From Edaphobacter lichenicola (GTDB lineage: Bacteria; Acidobacteriota; Terriglobia; Terriglobales; Acidobacteriaceae), in the NCBI RefSeq assembly GCF_025264645.1, contig NZ_CP073696.1:4960001-5024000 (forward strand): a stretch of DNA of 64,000 nt, written 5' to 3'. This document shows, one piece after another, positions 17,441 through 26,809 of this stretch (its first letter is position 1; every line of letters begins with the position of its first letter). Position numbers and translations under genes: made by a program. The notes below the pieces were generated by a model. The model was not told the origin of the DNA and did not search any database. It saw only the letters and a list, made by a program, of their open reading frames with translations.

Positions 17441-18556
17441 ATGCGTAGAGGGAAGAAAGCAAACCGGTTATTGGACTTCTGGCTAGGCATCCCTCTACTG
17501 AACATACTTTCAACTGTGTTGGTAGAGGGCCGTAGGCGACGGTGGCCCACGCGAGTTAAAAAAATAGGAATACTTTGTTCACCCGCCCTGGGCGATACGC
17601 TTTTATTCTCAGCGGTGTTGCAGGATGTACGGTCGCACTTTTCAAGTGCAGAGGGTGTTGAGGTTCAGATTATCCATTTCTGCATGAAGCAGAATTTGGC
17701 AGCTGCTGAGCTTATTCCGGGAGCGAATCGACGGGTTCTGATCGATTTAACCAAGATTGGCGACACTATTCGGCGAATGAGGGCCGAACGGTTAGATGTG
17801 TTGCTGGATTTTTCTTCATGGCAACGGTTGACCGCGTTCTACAGCTTAATGACTGGGGCTAGGTTTACTGCTGGTTTTTGCACAGCGGGACAGCACCGCG
17901 GGCGAGGTTACGATCTTTCCGTGTTGCATCGCAACGACCAGCATGAAGTTGAGAACTTTCGTGGACTGCTGAGAGAACTTGGAATCCCCAGTGGGATCGA
18001 GCCGCGAGTTATCGTGCCTGAGATAGCCGTTCAACCCTTGGGTCGTGTGCAGGATGTGGTCGTGTTTCATCTGTGGGCATCTGGGGCTCGGAGTTGGCTG
18101 CGTGAGTGGCCGGAAGACCGCTGGGTCGAACTTGCCAACCGGTTATCAAAACAGGATACCGTCTTCGTCATCACGGGTGCGCCAGCCGATATGGAGCGGA
18201 CTGAGCTTTTTCTGAAACGGATGGTGGCAGCGAATCTTCAAGCAGTTGCGTTTGCCGGGGCAGACGGGTTCGTGTCTCTCTCGCATCTGTTACGAAGGGC
18301 TAGGGTCGTGGTGAGCGTGAATACAGGAGTGATGCATCTGGCTGCAATTCTTGGTGCTCCCACGGTATCGATCAATGGTCCAAATAGGAACGAACGTTGG
18401 GGTCCGGTGGGGAGGAAGGCCGTTGGCGTTGAGACACCGGGAGAAGGGTGCGGATACCTTCACCTCGGTTTCGAATTCGATGGAAATCCTACCGATTGCA
18501 TGGAGCGGATCTCAGTTGAAATGGTGATGGACGCGGTGAATAAGGTAATGCTCTAG
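17441..18556 (+). CDS. GT9 heptosyltransferase-like glycosyltransferase
   Basis: A 371-residue GT-B protein of the ADP-heptose:LPS heptosyltransferase family. The N-terminal motif is KKIGILCSPALGDTLLFSAVL. LDVLLDFSSWQRL follows. The C-terminal donor-binding half reads VVFHLWASGARSWLREWPEDRWVELANRL, then VVSVNTGVMHLAAILGAPTVSINGP, the usual donor-binding region. An N-terminal basic extension of about 40 residues precedes the first strand. It stands 53 bases after the sugar transferase. With gmhB it suggests heptose or a related sugar in the surface glycan, though GT9 members can use other donors. Confidence 0.85.
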   Translation: MRRGKKANRLLDFWLGIPLLNILSTVLVEGRRRRWPTRVKKIGILCSPALGDTLLFSAVLQDVRSHFSSAEGVEVQIIHFCMKQNLAAAELIPGANRRVLIDLTKIGDTIRRMRAERLDVLLDFSSWQRLTAFYSLMTGARFTAGFCTAGQHRGRGYDLSVLHRNDQHEVENFRGLLRELGIPSGIEPRVIVPEIAVQPLGRVQDVVVFHLWASGARSWLREWPEDRWVELANRLSKQDTVFVITGAPADMERTELFLKRMVAANLQAVAFAGADGFVSLSHLLRRARVVVSVNTGVMHLAAILGAPTVSINGPNRNERWGPVGRKAVGVETPGEGCGYLHLGFEFDGNPTDCMERISVEMVMDAVNKVML

Positions 18557-18594
18557 TCGGTGTTTGGGCGAGCTTTGTTTTAGAGGGATTGGCA

Positions 18595-18885
18595 ATGGAG
18601 GGAATGCGGGATCTGCTCAAGGGAACCCTTGGACGGAGTTTGGCTGGACTGAGCGAGGAGGACCGACTCGCTGCGGCCTGGCCGGTGGCTTGCGGTAAGG
18701 CGATGGCGGAGCATGGGACCGTGGTGGGATATGCGGAGGGTGTGGTTTGGGTTGAGGTGGTGGATGTTGCGTGGCTGCGGCAACTGATGAGCATGCGCGG
18801 CCAGCTTGCGCGGGAGATGGCGCGGATCGCAGGGGTAAAGGTGACCGAGATACACTTTGAGAGTAAGAGGAATGACAGGCGATGA
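18595..18885 (+). CDS. DUF721 / DciA-like protein
   Basis: A small protein of 96 residues starting at ATG 18595 after AGAGGG; a TTG two codons earlier is open. It has the DUF721 pattern: a helix with AAWPVACGKAMAEHG, strands with GVVWVEVVDVAWLRQLMSMRGQLARE and a terminal KVTEIHF strand. DUF721 proteins include DciA, a loader of the replicative helicase DnaB in many bacteria lacking DnaC. Whether this copy does that job is inference. It overlaps gatC by four bases (ATGA). Confidence 0.75.
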   Translation: MEGMRDLLKGTLGRSLAGLSEEDRLAAAWPVACGKAMAEHGTVVGYAEGVVWVEVVDVAWLRQLMSMRGQLAREMARIAGVKVTEIHFESKRNDRR

Positions 18886-19208
18886 GTGAACAGGCTGGTG
18901 TAACGATTGAGGATGTGCGGCGAGTCGCCGAGTTGGCGAACCTTGAGCTGACCGCAGAGGAAGAGCCGCGGATGCAACGGGACCTGAACGCCATTCTGGG
19001 GCATATTGCGCAGCTCAATGAGCTGGATACCGCTGGAGTTCCTGCGATGGCTCAGGTTGGCGAGATGTTGGGCGGCGATGTCGACAAGGTTGGTGAAACG
19101 TTGCGACCTGATTTGGTGCGGCCTTCGCTGGATCGGGCTGCTGTGATGGCTTCGGCGCCTGAGACTGATGGACGGTTCTTCAAGGTTCCGAAGGTGATTG
19201 AACGCTAG
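18882..19208 (+). CDS. gatC: Asp-tRNA(Asn)/Glu-tRNA(Gln) amidotransferase subunit C
   Basis: Small structural subunit of the GatCAB amidotransferase, 108 residues. The N-terminus reads TIEDVRRVAELANLELTAEE, followed by a helix with LNAILGHIAQLNELDT and the C-terminal RPDLVRPSLDRAAVMASAPE. GatC stabilises GatA and wraps the GatA-GatB interface. It is coupled to the DUF721 gene by ATGA and followed by gatA after 51 bases. Confidence 0.92.
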   Translation: MSEQAGVTIEDVRRVAELANLELTAEEEPRMQRDLNAILGHIAQLNELDTAGVPAMAQVGEMLGGDVDKVGETLRPDLVRPSLDRAAVMASAPETDGRFFKVPKVIER

Positions 19209-19259
19209 TGTCGAGAAGTCGGCAGTTGCTGGCGAATCTGGAGTGGTTTTGGTGCAGAG

Positions 19260-20723
19260 ATGGTGAGTGTGAAGGCGATGGAACTGGATAGTTTGACGAT
19301 TGATGGAGCGCGCGCTGCGCTCGCTTCGAGCGAGGTTACGGCGACGACGCTGGCAGAGCTGCATTACGAGCGGATTGCGGCGCGCGATGGCACGATCAAC
19401 AGTTTTTTGGCGTTGAGCCGCGAGCGCGCGCTGGAGCAGGCGGCGAAGATCGATGGCATGGCGGCCAGGGGTGAGGATTTGCCGGTGCTGGCAGGGGTGC
19501 CGGTGGGGATCAAAGATGTGCTGGTGATGAAGGGGGCTCCGGCTACGGCTGGGTCGCTGATCCTCAAGGGGTATCGGCCGCCTTACGATGCGACCGCGGT
19601 GGCCAAGCTGGAGGCGGCCGGGGCGGTTCTGCTGGGGAAGCTGAACTGCGATGAATTTGCGATGGGTTCGTCGAATGAGAACTCGGCGTATGGTCCGGTG
19701 TTGAACCCACGGGCGCTGGACCGGGTTCCGGGTGGTTCGAGCGGTGGTTCGGCAGCGGCGGTTGCGGCGGACTTTGCGGTTGCGACGCTGGGCACCGATA
19801 CCGGCGGGTCGATCCGTCAGCCTGCGGCTTTCTGCGGGGTAGTGGGGGTGCTTCCGACGTATGGGCGAGTGAGCCGGTATGGCCTGATCGCCTTCGCGTC
19901 GTCGCTCGATCGAGTCGGGCCGTTGACCAAGACCGTGAAGGATGCGGCAACCGTGCTGCAGGTTCTGGCTGGGCACGATGTGCTGGATGCGACTTCGTCG
20001 GAGCGGCCGGTTGATGACTATGTTGGCGCGCTGTCGAAGCCGGTTGAGGGGCTTCGGGTTGGCGTGCCGGAGGAGTACTTCGGCGAAGGTTTGGATCCGG
20101 AGATCCGGGCTGCGATTGATGGTGTTCTGGCTGGTCTGAAGACGGCTGGATGCGTGGTGAAGCCGGTCAGTCTGCCGCACACCAAGTATGCGATCCCTAC
20201 CTACTACGTGATTGCGACGGCGGAGGCCTCTTCGAACCTGTCGCGGTTCGATGGGGTCCGGTTCGGGTTGCGGTCAGAGGAGGCGAAGACGCTCTCCGAG
20301 ATGTTCCGCAAGACCCGGGATGCCGGGTTTGGGGCGGAGGTGAAGCGACGCATCCTGCTGGGCACCTACTCGCTCAGCGCGGGGTACTACGACGCTTACT
20401 ACCGCAAGGCCCAGCAGGTTCGGACGCTGCTGACTCGCGACTTCCTGACGGCGTTTGCCGAGGTGGACGTGCTGGTCGCCCCCGTGACCCCTACGCCTGC
20501 GTTCAAGCTTGGCGCAAAGACCGACGATCCGGTGCAGATGTACCTTGAGGACATCTATTCGGTCGCAGCGAGCCTGGCGGGCATCTGCGGCGTCTCTGTG
20601 CCCTGTGGTGAGACCAAGGACGGTCTGCCGATCGGAGTACAGGTGATGGGCAGGCACTTCGATGAGGCGACCATGTTCCGAGTGGCGAAGGCGGTGGAGG
20701 CAGGGTTCGAGGCGCATGGCTGA
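19260..20723 (+). CDS. gatA: Asp-tRNA(Asn)/Glu-tRNA(Gln) amidotransferase subunit A
   Basis: Glutaminase subunit of GatCAB, 487 residues. It frees ammonia from glutamine, which GatB uses to amidate mischarged Asp-tRNA(Asn) or Glu-tRNA(Gln). The amidase Ser-cisSer-Lys triad is visible: Lys in VGIKDVLV, cis-Ser in PGGSSGGSAAAVA and the nucleophile in DTGGSIRQPAAFCG. TPTPAFKLG and GVSVPCG near the C-terminus match GatA. The start is ATG 19260, with a second in-frame ATG at 19278. gatB, needed for function, is not in this window and must lie elsewhere. Confidence 0.94.
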   Translation: MVSVKAMELDSLTIDGARAALASSEVTATTLAELHYERIAARDGTINSFLALSRERALEQAAKIDGMAARGEDLPVLAGVPVGIKDVLVMKGAPATAGSLILKGYRPPYDATAVAKLEAAGAVLLGKLNCDEFAMGSSNENSAYGPVLNPRALDRVPGGSSGGSAAAVAADFAVATLGTDTGGSIRQPAAFCGVVGVLPTYGRVSRYGLIAFASSLDRVGPLTKTVKDAATVLQVLAGHDVLDATSSERPVDDYVGALSKPVEGLRVGVPEEYFGEGLDPEIRAAIDGVLAGLKTAGCVVKPVSLPHTKYAIPTYYVIATAEASSNLSRFDGVRFGLRSEEAKTLSEMFRKTRDAGFGAEVKRRILLGTYSLSAGYYDAYYRKAQQVRTLLTRDFLTAFAEVDVLVAPVTPTPAFKLGAKTDDPVQMYLEDIYSVAASLAGICGVSVPCGETKDGLPIGVQVMGRHFDEATMFRVAKAVEAGFEAHG

Positions 20724-20875
20724 TTCCGGGTACCCTACCCCCCCCATTACTGCACGTAAACCGATTGTAATCAACAACTTATTAAATAGGCTCCTTGTAA
20801 AAATGTCATTCTAAACGGGTTGCGGCTAAATATTTCCATTCAAAGGGGTTACGGGCAAGCCCTCTGCACAAAGGT

Positions 20876-20905
20876 AAAACCCCGGCGAGTGGCCGGGGTT
20901 TTCTA
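20876..20905 (+). terminator. Rho-independent terminator after gatA
   Basis: A perfect 11-base inverted repeat AAAACCCCGGC (20876-20886) / GCCGGGGTTTT (20892-20902) with a 5-base loop. The T-rich end continues into TCTA. The A-run on the left makes it usable in both directions. It lies about 150 bases after gatA and 270 before the kinase gene. Confidence 0.85.
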
Positions 20906-21174
20906 TGTTCTGTATCCAGTATATCGAGGTGGATATAACTCATACGCCACGGGTAACTCGTTGTTGAATAATGGGTTGCGCGATTTTGGGGCTTGACAAG
21001 CCTTTTTGAGGCGTTTTGGAGGCTAGCGGGGCGAGAGGGTCGCAGGCGTTGGCGATTCGCTTGTCGCCTTGGGACGAGGTTTCTTGCCCTGATATCGTCA
21101 CTGCTCGCGCAGCGTTTGCGATCCAGTTGTCAAGACTTCTTGCTGCATTCGGCGCTTACAGGCAAGATTGGGGG
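20906..21174. other. Intergenic region before kinase gene
   Basis: About 270 bases without a clear gene. The kinase frame is open from a TTG at 21016, but the conserved part begins at GTG 21175. A TTGACA box occurs at 20993-20998 without a good partner. The base composition is lower in GC near 20930-20980. Confidence 0.35.
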
Positions 21175-23871
21175 GTGCAAGAGCTGTCTCCAGGTACCGT
21201 TCTTGATCATTACAAACTCATCCGCGAGCTGGGGCGTGGCGGCATGGGCGTGGTATTCGAGGCCCTCGATCAGAAGCTGGGCCGCCACGTCGCGGTGAAA
21301 GTGATTCCTGAAGCGACGCGCGACAGCAGTGCCGCGTTGGAGCGTTTCTGGCGTGAGGCTCATGCGGCCTCTTCGCTCAATCATCCCGGCATCTGCACGA
21401 TTCATGAACTGAACGAGTCTGCTGAGACGCCATTCATTGTGATGGAGCTGCTTGAAGGCAAAAGCCTGGAGAAGCTCTGTCGCGGCCGTGCGATGCCTTA
21501 TCCAAAGTTGCTGGATCTGGGTATGCAGGTGGCCGGTGCGCTCGACGCGGCTCACCGCAAAGGTATTCTGCATCGCGACATCAAGCCGGCAAACATCTTC
21601 GTGACTCACTCGGGGCAGGCGAAGATCCTTGATTTTGGGCTGGCGAAGCTCGACGGTGGCACAGGCTCCGACGCTTCGACCGTGGTAGGTCCGCTCACCG
21701 ATTCGGGATCGACAGTGGGCACGGTCGCCTATATGTCACCGGAGCAGGCGCGAGGCGAGCCGCTGGATGCGCGCAGCGATCTGTTTTCGCTCGGGGTTGT
21801 TCTGTACGAGATGTCCACTGGACGGCGCCCTTTTGACGGCGCTACCACTGCGGTGATCTTCCATCGAATCCTCAACGAGTCACCGGCGGCACTGACCTCA
21901 CTTAATCCGCAACTGCCAGTTGAGTTTGAGACCATTGTGAACAAAACGCTGGAAAAAGACCGCGACCTTCGCTGCCAGTTTGCCGGAGAGCTTCGTGCCG
22001 ACCTGAAGCGTTTGCAGCGCAGGAGCGGTTCGGGGAGCGGCCCTACCGCGCCGGGAACGTCTTCACCGGGATCTTCCTCGAGCGCGGCTGTGCCAGAGGC
22101 CAGGAGATTACGCCGACTTGCGGTCGTCGCGGCTTGCCTTGCCGTTCTCGCGGCAGCGGGATTTGGCGCGTGGCACGTCTGGCCCCGCACCCGGCCCTTC
22201 ACGACCCTCTCTGTGAGTCAGATCACCAATGTAGGGACGGTCGATCGCATCGCGCTCTCAGGTGATGGTCGCTTTCTGGCGGAGGTAAAGAGCGATAAGG
22301 GCCAACGGACGCTCTGGGTGAGAAACATTGCGACGAACACTGATACCCAGATTCTGGGGGCATTTGCCAACGAGTACACAGGGATCGCCTTCTCGCCGGA
22401 TGGCAATTACCTCTACTTTGTGCGGCTGACCCTGGAGAACACTGCGATCAGCGCACTGTATGTTATGCCGGTCTTCGGCGGTACGCCCAAGCAGCTGATC
22501 TATGACATTGACAGTATCGTCAGCGTCTCGCCGGACGGCAGCCGGTTCACGTATCTCCAACTCACTCCTGGAAACAAGGACCAGTCCAGCGAGATTCGTA
22601 TCGCCAACAAGGATGGAAGCGAGAATGAAGTAGTCTTTGCCACCAAGGAAGACGCGGGTCCACCGGCATGGTCGCCCAAAGACAACCGGATCGCGTGGAT
22701 TGGCGCGATCGCGTTGGATAAGTATGCAATCCAAATCTTCGACATCGCCTCGAAGAAGTTGACTACGGTAGCGGCCCCGCCGGGCATCTCTTTCCCGGGT
22801 CCATCGCTTACTTACACGAATGTGGTGTGGATGCCCGATGGCAAACATCTGTTGACGTTTTACCTGAGACCGCACAGCGATCATGCCCAGATCGGAATCG
22901 TAACCCTGCCCTCCGGCGATTTCCATCCGGTGACAAACGATGTCAGCGCCTACAGCCAACTGGCACTCTCTGCGGATGGGCACACCCTGGCTACGGTGCT
23001 CAACAATATCGATTCGAGCGTTGCGTGGTATAAGTCCGATGGCGGAGAGCCGCTTTCGACGACCCCATTGCGGATTACCCCACAAACAATCGCCTGGGCG
23101 AGCGAAGAGCGTCTGCTGTTCACCGTTCCCCACGTCGATATCGGCCAGATCGATCGCGCGACCGGCGAGGTGCATCCCTTCGACATAGGGGAGATCGTGC
23201 CCGGGGACTACATCTCAGCCTGTCCCGATGGCCACATTCTTTTTACAGGTGTTCCGAAGGGGGCGTCGGCGCCGTGGGTCTTTCGTATGGATGCGGACGG
23301 AGACAACATCGTCCAGTTGGTCGCCAGCGGAGTCGCGCCGAGTCCTGGCTGCTCTTCCGACAGCCGCGAGGTTTTCTATTTCATGGAGGAGAGCGAGATA
23401 TCCAAAGCTTCGTTATGGGCGGTGCCGTTGCGCGGCGGAACGCCACGACAGATACTTCCCCCGACTGGCACTCAGGAGTTTGCAATTTCTTCCGATGGGA
23501 GGCTGGCTGGCCTGACCATCTTTCATGAGCAGAAAGCTCATTGGAGGGTCTTCGACACGAGTTCAGGGCGGATGGTTTTTGAAGTTCCGTTGGAGATGAG
23601 CGACCTGGCGGGTGAGGGTTCGAGCACGATGCGTTTTTCGCCCGACAACCGTGCCGCGGTCTATTCCGTTCTTCGCAACGGCGGCAGAACCCTGTTCTAC
23701 CAAGCGCTGGACGGTTCGGCCTCGCATGCACTGCTCGAACCGGTACAGGAAGGCATCCCCGACTTTAATTGGTCTCCTTCCGGCAAGCAGCTTGCGATCG
23801 TGAGACAGAAGTCCAGCTCGGATGTAGTGCTGATCAAAGATCAGCAGGCGAAAGGGAAAGACAAGGACTGA
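21175..23871 (+). CDS. Membrane Ser/Thr protein kinase with C-terminal beta-propeller (TolB/PD40-like)
   Basis: A Hanks-type kinase of 898 residues from GTG 21175; an upstream frame to 21016 looks non-coding. The glycine loop GRGGMG is at residues 20-25, the ATP Lys in VAVK near 42, the catalytic loop HRDIKPAN at 133-140, DFG at 153-155, and SPEQARGEPLDARSDLFSLG follows. A Ser/Pro/Gly-rich linker leads to one membrane segment at about 318-337. The remaining 560 residues hold repeated strands with SPDG and SADG turns, typical of TolB/WD40-like propellers. The kinase is expected to be cytoplasmic and the propeller extracytoplasmic, as a ligand sensor. This architecture is common in Acidobacteriota; substrates are unknown. 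Confidence 0.9.
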   Translation: MQELSPGTVLDHYKLIRELGRGGMGVVFEALDQKLGRHVAVKVIPEATRDSSAALERFWREAHAASSLNHPGICTIHELNESAETPFIVMELLEGKSLEKLCRGRAMPYPKLLDLGMQVAGALDAAHRKGILHRDIKPANIFVTHSGQAKILDFGLAKLDGGTGSDASTVVGPLTDSGSTVGTVAYMSPEQARGEPLDARSDLFSLGVVLYEMSTGRRPFDGATTAVIFHRILNESPAALTSLNPQLPVEFETIVNKTLEKDRDLRCQFAGELRADLKRLQRRSGSGSGPTAPGTSSPGSSSSAAVPEARRLRRLAVVAACLAVLAAAGFGAWHVWPRTRPFTTLSVSQITNVGTVDRIALSGDGRFLAEVKSDKGQRTLWVRNIATNTDTQILGAFANEYTGIAFSPDGNYLYFVRLTLENTAISALYVMPVFGGTPKQLIYDIDSIVSVSPDGSRFTYLQLTPGNKDQSSEIRIANKDGSENEVVFATKEDAGPPAWSPKDNRIAWIGAIALDKYAIQIFDIASKKLTTVAAPPGISFPGPSLTYTNVVWMPDGKHLLTFYLRPHSDHAQIGIVTLPSGDFHPVTNDVSAYSQLALSADGHTLATVLNNIDSSVAWYKSDGGEPLSTTPLRITPQTIAWASEERLLFTVPHVDIGQIDRATGEVHPFDIGEIVPGDYISACPDGHILFTGVPKGASAPWVFRMDADGDNIVQLVASGVAPSPGCSSDSREVFYFMEESEISKASLWAVPLRGGTPRQILPPTGTQEFAISSDGRLAGLTIFHEQKAHWRVFDTSSGRMVFEVPLEMSDLAGEGSSTMRFSPDNRAAVYSVLRNGGRTLFYQALDGSASHALLEPVQEGIPDFNWSPSGKQLAIVRQKSSSDVVLIKDQQAKGKDKD

Positions 23872-24008
23872 GGACTCTGTCCGGCTACGCCTTTCACCAT
23901 GTAGCGTCTTCTCTCCTCAGTGATGCCAAGATCGGCAGATCACCATCTGGAGCTTCCGTTAGGGAGTCGAAGGGAGAGATGTGCCTAGTGGCTCATGGCT
24001 CATTCCAT

Positions 24009-24551
24009 CTAGTTGTCCGTCCTTATGACGTACCGGCTCTCGCTCAGATGTTGGTGGAGGTTGGCGAGATGGAAGAGGTATTGATCAAAGCCTTTTGCGA
24101 CGAGCTTCATGATCTTTTCTCTCTTGCCGACTGCCGCCATGAGATAGCACTCTTTGCCGAGGTTGGAGTAGAAGCCAATGTTGTGCCGGTCTTTATTCTG
24201 GTTTTGAAAGAACCCGGCATAGAGAAGAATGTGGGCACCGGCTGACTCCATCCAAAGAGGATTCTTGGCGCTGGTGAGCTGCCGCATCATGAGTTCAGCG
24301 ATCTGGGTCAGATCCGCGAACTGTCGGAACTCCTGATCGCTCGGGCTGTAATCGGGAGAGAGGACCGCCATTCGATCTACGGACTGCAAACAGAAATGAC
24401 CAAGCACGCTTGCCAGATAAACGCCCGTCGAATCACGAATCTGAGACCACAGCTCATTGCCTATCGTTTCGTGGAGATGTGAGGTCCAGAAGTTGAGTGC
24501 TTGTTCTTCAGTGACGCCATACAACTCGACAAAATAGTTATCAGATGGCAT
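24009..24551 (-). CDS. Hypothetical protein, no family recognised
   Basis: A 180-residue protein if started at ATG 24551 (MPSDNYFVELYGV); the frame is open upstream to 24734 but that part looks non-coding. It is predicted soluble, without signal peptide or membrane segment. It appears mostly alpha-helical, with short helices bearing LNFWTSHLHETIGNELW, QFADLTQIAELMMRQL and LVAKGFDQYLFHLANLHQ. Cysteines occur in GHFCLQS and GKECYLM. I recognise no catalytic motif. It is convergent with the kinase gene and lies downstream of, in the same direction as, the HTH-TPR gene, with 190 bases between. Confidence 0.6.
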   Translation of the reverse strand: MPSDNYFVELYGVTEEQALNFWTSHLHETIGNELWSQIRDSTGVYLASVLGHFCLQSVDRMAVLSPDYSPSDQEFRQFADLTQIAELMMRQLTSAKNPLWMESAGAHILLYAGFFQNQNKDRHNIGFYSNLGKECYLMAAVGKREKIMKLVAKGFDQYLFHLANLHQHLSESRYVIRTDN

Positions 24552-24741
24552 ATCCGTAACCCCGATGTTTGAATGCCTATTGTTATCCTGTTTCGGCTTT
24601 GGCGCGGAAATGTTTAATTGCACGCCAGTATCTAACTGGGCACTTTGCCTTTGTATGTTGATACTGTGTGTCGGTGAGAGTGGACAATCCCCTCTCGGTG
24701 TTATGAGGCTGCGGCAGGGCAGGGGTGAACTCAACGAGAGT

Positions 24742-26553
24742 TCATGGAAGGCCTACGCGGTGGATCAGATCTGCGAATCGGGGATCGTCGCGGATGGGGT
24801 CGAAGTAGGGATGGGTTTTGAGGAACTGAAGAATATTTGACCTTTCCTTGTAAGCCTGCTCGAGCCAATCGAAGGCCTGTTCGTTCTCACCAAGGCCTAA
24901 ATAGCCATTCACAAACGCACCTGCCGGAACATAGCCTGCGCCTTTGCGTCTTTTCAGTTCTTCGAGCAGACGAAGTGCGTCATTGCGCCGGCCTGCGTGG
25001 GCATAGGCTCTGATGAGTATGCCGGTTGCAGCAGGACTACCTTTCGAAAGCATGATTGCTTTTTCCAATACGGGGATTGCGTCTGCCGGTTGATTGTTCG
25101 CGATCAGCGCGAATCCCAGGCCGGTGAGCGCGCCCGCATCGTCCGGGTGCACGGCCAATGCACTCCGCGATTCGCGGATGGCTTCGTCGTAGTGGTGTGC
25201 CTGAAACAGAATCCATGCTACCTTCGCGCCGGAGACCTCAATCGGATCCAGCGCCTCGCCGCGCTGTATCCATTGAACGGCTTCCTCGGTACGTCCCTGG
25301 CAGATCAGCCAGAGAGCAAATCTGGCATGAGCATCTGCTCCGTTCGGGTTCAACTGAAGGGCACGCCTATATTCGGTCTCAGCTTCGCTCCAGTGCCATT
25401 CTTCCTGAAGGACGTTTGCAAGAAGGACATGGGCTTCCACAAGGTCGGGGTCGATCGCCAGCGCCTTTCGGGAGAAGGTCATGACCTTCGGGCGAGTCTC
25501 TGCTGGAGAGACCCCGCTGAAGACGGTTCCAAGACTGGTGTAGGCTTCCGCCAAGCCAAGATAGGCTGGCGCAAAGGTCGAGTCTTTATTAATTGCGTCC
25601 TCAAAGTTGCCGATGCTTTGCTCGATTTCAGCTCTACTGTTTGCCTGGGCGAATGCGAACCTGCCTCTTAGATAGCTTTCGTAGACCTCAGGCGCGACAG
25701 GCCGCGCGGCAGTCAGCCTCAGTCGTTCGTCTCCCGTAACTGTTACCTTCACTTTTTCTGCGATGGACTGCGCCAGTTCGCTCTCCAAGGAAAGCGCGTC
25801 GCGCATCTGCTGGTCATACGTCTCGGACCAGAAATGCTCATCTGTTGCCCCGCGAATCAGCTGTGCTGTAACGCGGATACGATCGCCTTGCTGAGTCACC
25901 GAGCCTTCGACGACGGCATCCACGCCGAGTGTTTTGGCGATCTCCGGTACGGTGATCTGCGGATTTTTGAAGCGCATCACGGAGGTATGAGAGATCACAC
26001 GCAGGTCGCGGATGTTTGCGAGACGGCCGATGAGGGCCTCGGTGATGCCGTCGGCGAGATACTCCTGCGAAGGGTCGCCGGACAGGTTTCTGAAGGGCAA
26101 TACCGCCAGCGAGCGGACTTTGGGCTGAGTTGTGTCTTTGGTGTCCTGAACGTCTTTGGAGCGGTGCCGGAAGACGAGCCACATAGCCGCCACGAGACAG
26201 AGGCAAAGGACGCATGCCAGAGCAAACCACAGGCGACTCCTTGGCGCAGCCGATGGGCCGTCAACGCTCGTGGCTGGTGGTAGGAGTTCCGCCTCAGGCT
26301 CCGCGCCCGGCTCGTCGGGCTCGTCCACTCGCGAACGTCGGCTTTGGATCCATCCGTCAAGCTCTTCGCTCAGGGCATAGACCGAGCCGCGCTTGTCGTG
26401 TAAGTGCCGGTGGACCGGCATCCCCTCCCGCTTCTCCCACCTCTGGACGGTGGTGACGTCGCGGTTGAGGTAGGCCGCGATCTCTTTCCAGGAATCGAGG
26501 AGCTTTTCGGGTGGCCCCTCCGCAGGCGGTACTTCGAACGACGGCTCCCCCAT
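24742..26553 (-). CDS. HTH / membrane / FlgO-like / TPR regulatory protein
   Basis: A 603-residue protein. The N-terminal 75 residues form a MerR/excisionase-like winged helix (WKEIAAYLNRDVTTVQRWEKREG, then VYALSEELDGWIQSR). A Pro/Glu-rich linker and one membrane helix (about 107-129, FALACVLCLCLVAAMWLVF) follow. Next is an FlgO/TolB-N-like domain with LAVLPFRNLSGDPSQEYLADG and ISHTSVMRFK. The C-terminal half has at least six TPR repeats. The layout resembles CadC/ToxR-type one-component regulators with an outside sensor, and is common in Acidobacteriota. Target genes are not evident; the divergent secreted-protein gene is the nearest candidate. Confidence 0.88.
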   Translation of the reverse strand: MGEPSFEVPPAEGPPEKLLDSWKEIAAYLNRDVTTVQRWEKREGMPVHRHLHDKRGSVYALSEELDGWIQSRRSRVDEPDEPGAEPEAELLPPATSVDGPSAAPRSRLWFALACVLCLCLVAAMWLVFRHRSKDVQDTKDTTQPKVRSLAVLPFRNLSGDPSQEYLADGITEALIGRLANIRDLRVISHTSVMRFKNPQITVPEIAKTLGVDAVVEGSVTQQGDRIRVTAQLIRGATDEHFWSETYDQQMRDALSLESELAQSIAEKVKVTVTGDERLRLTAARPVAPEVYESYLRGRFAFAQANSRAEIEQSIGNFEDAINKDSTFAPAYLGLAEAYTSLGTVFSGVSPAETRPKVMTFSRKALAIDPDLVEAHVLLANVLQEEWHWSEAETEYRRALQLNPNGADAHARFALWLICQGRTEEAVQWIQRGEALDPIEVSGAKVAWILFQAHHYDEAIRESRSALAVHPDDAGALTGLGFALIANNQPADAIPVLEKAIMLSKGSPAATGILIRAYAHAGRRNDALRLLEELKRRKGAGYVPAGAFVNGYLGLGENEQAFDWLEQAYKERSNILQFLKTHPYFDPIRDDPRFADLIHRVGLP

Positions 26554-26809
26554 GGCGCTCTCCGAAAAAATCGGCTTGTCGCAGGGATTCTATCCCAGTT
26601 GGATGACGCGGCGAAAGACGGCATTTGACGGCAAGTTGCTGTTCTGTATGTTGCCGTTTGACCGTGCTGTGCCGGATGCGCCACTGTGTCGGCAGTTCAA
26701 GCGCGTTCTCTGCGATGGGACTCTTGCCATCGATTCGAGGGGAGTCGACCTCTTTGAATCGGTAGGCTTCCAGCGAGTTGAGGCGCGACTTTCAAAACCG
26801 GAGGGTTCT
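26554..26809. promoter_or_regulatory. Divergent region between HTH-TPR and secreted-protein genes
   Basis: 256 bases between divergent starts at 26553 and 26810. No clean palindrome or promoter was found by eye. If the HTH-TPR protein regulates a neighbour, its site would be here. Confidence 0.35.

Noticed and set aside
18489..20180. Long minus-strand frame opposite DUF721, gatC and gatA
   Set aside because: Arg/His/Pro-rich translation typical of an antisense shadow; the plus strand is certain.
20993..21021. TTGACA box before the kinase gene
   Set aside because: The partner at 17 bases is TTGGAG, too poor to call a promoter.
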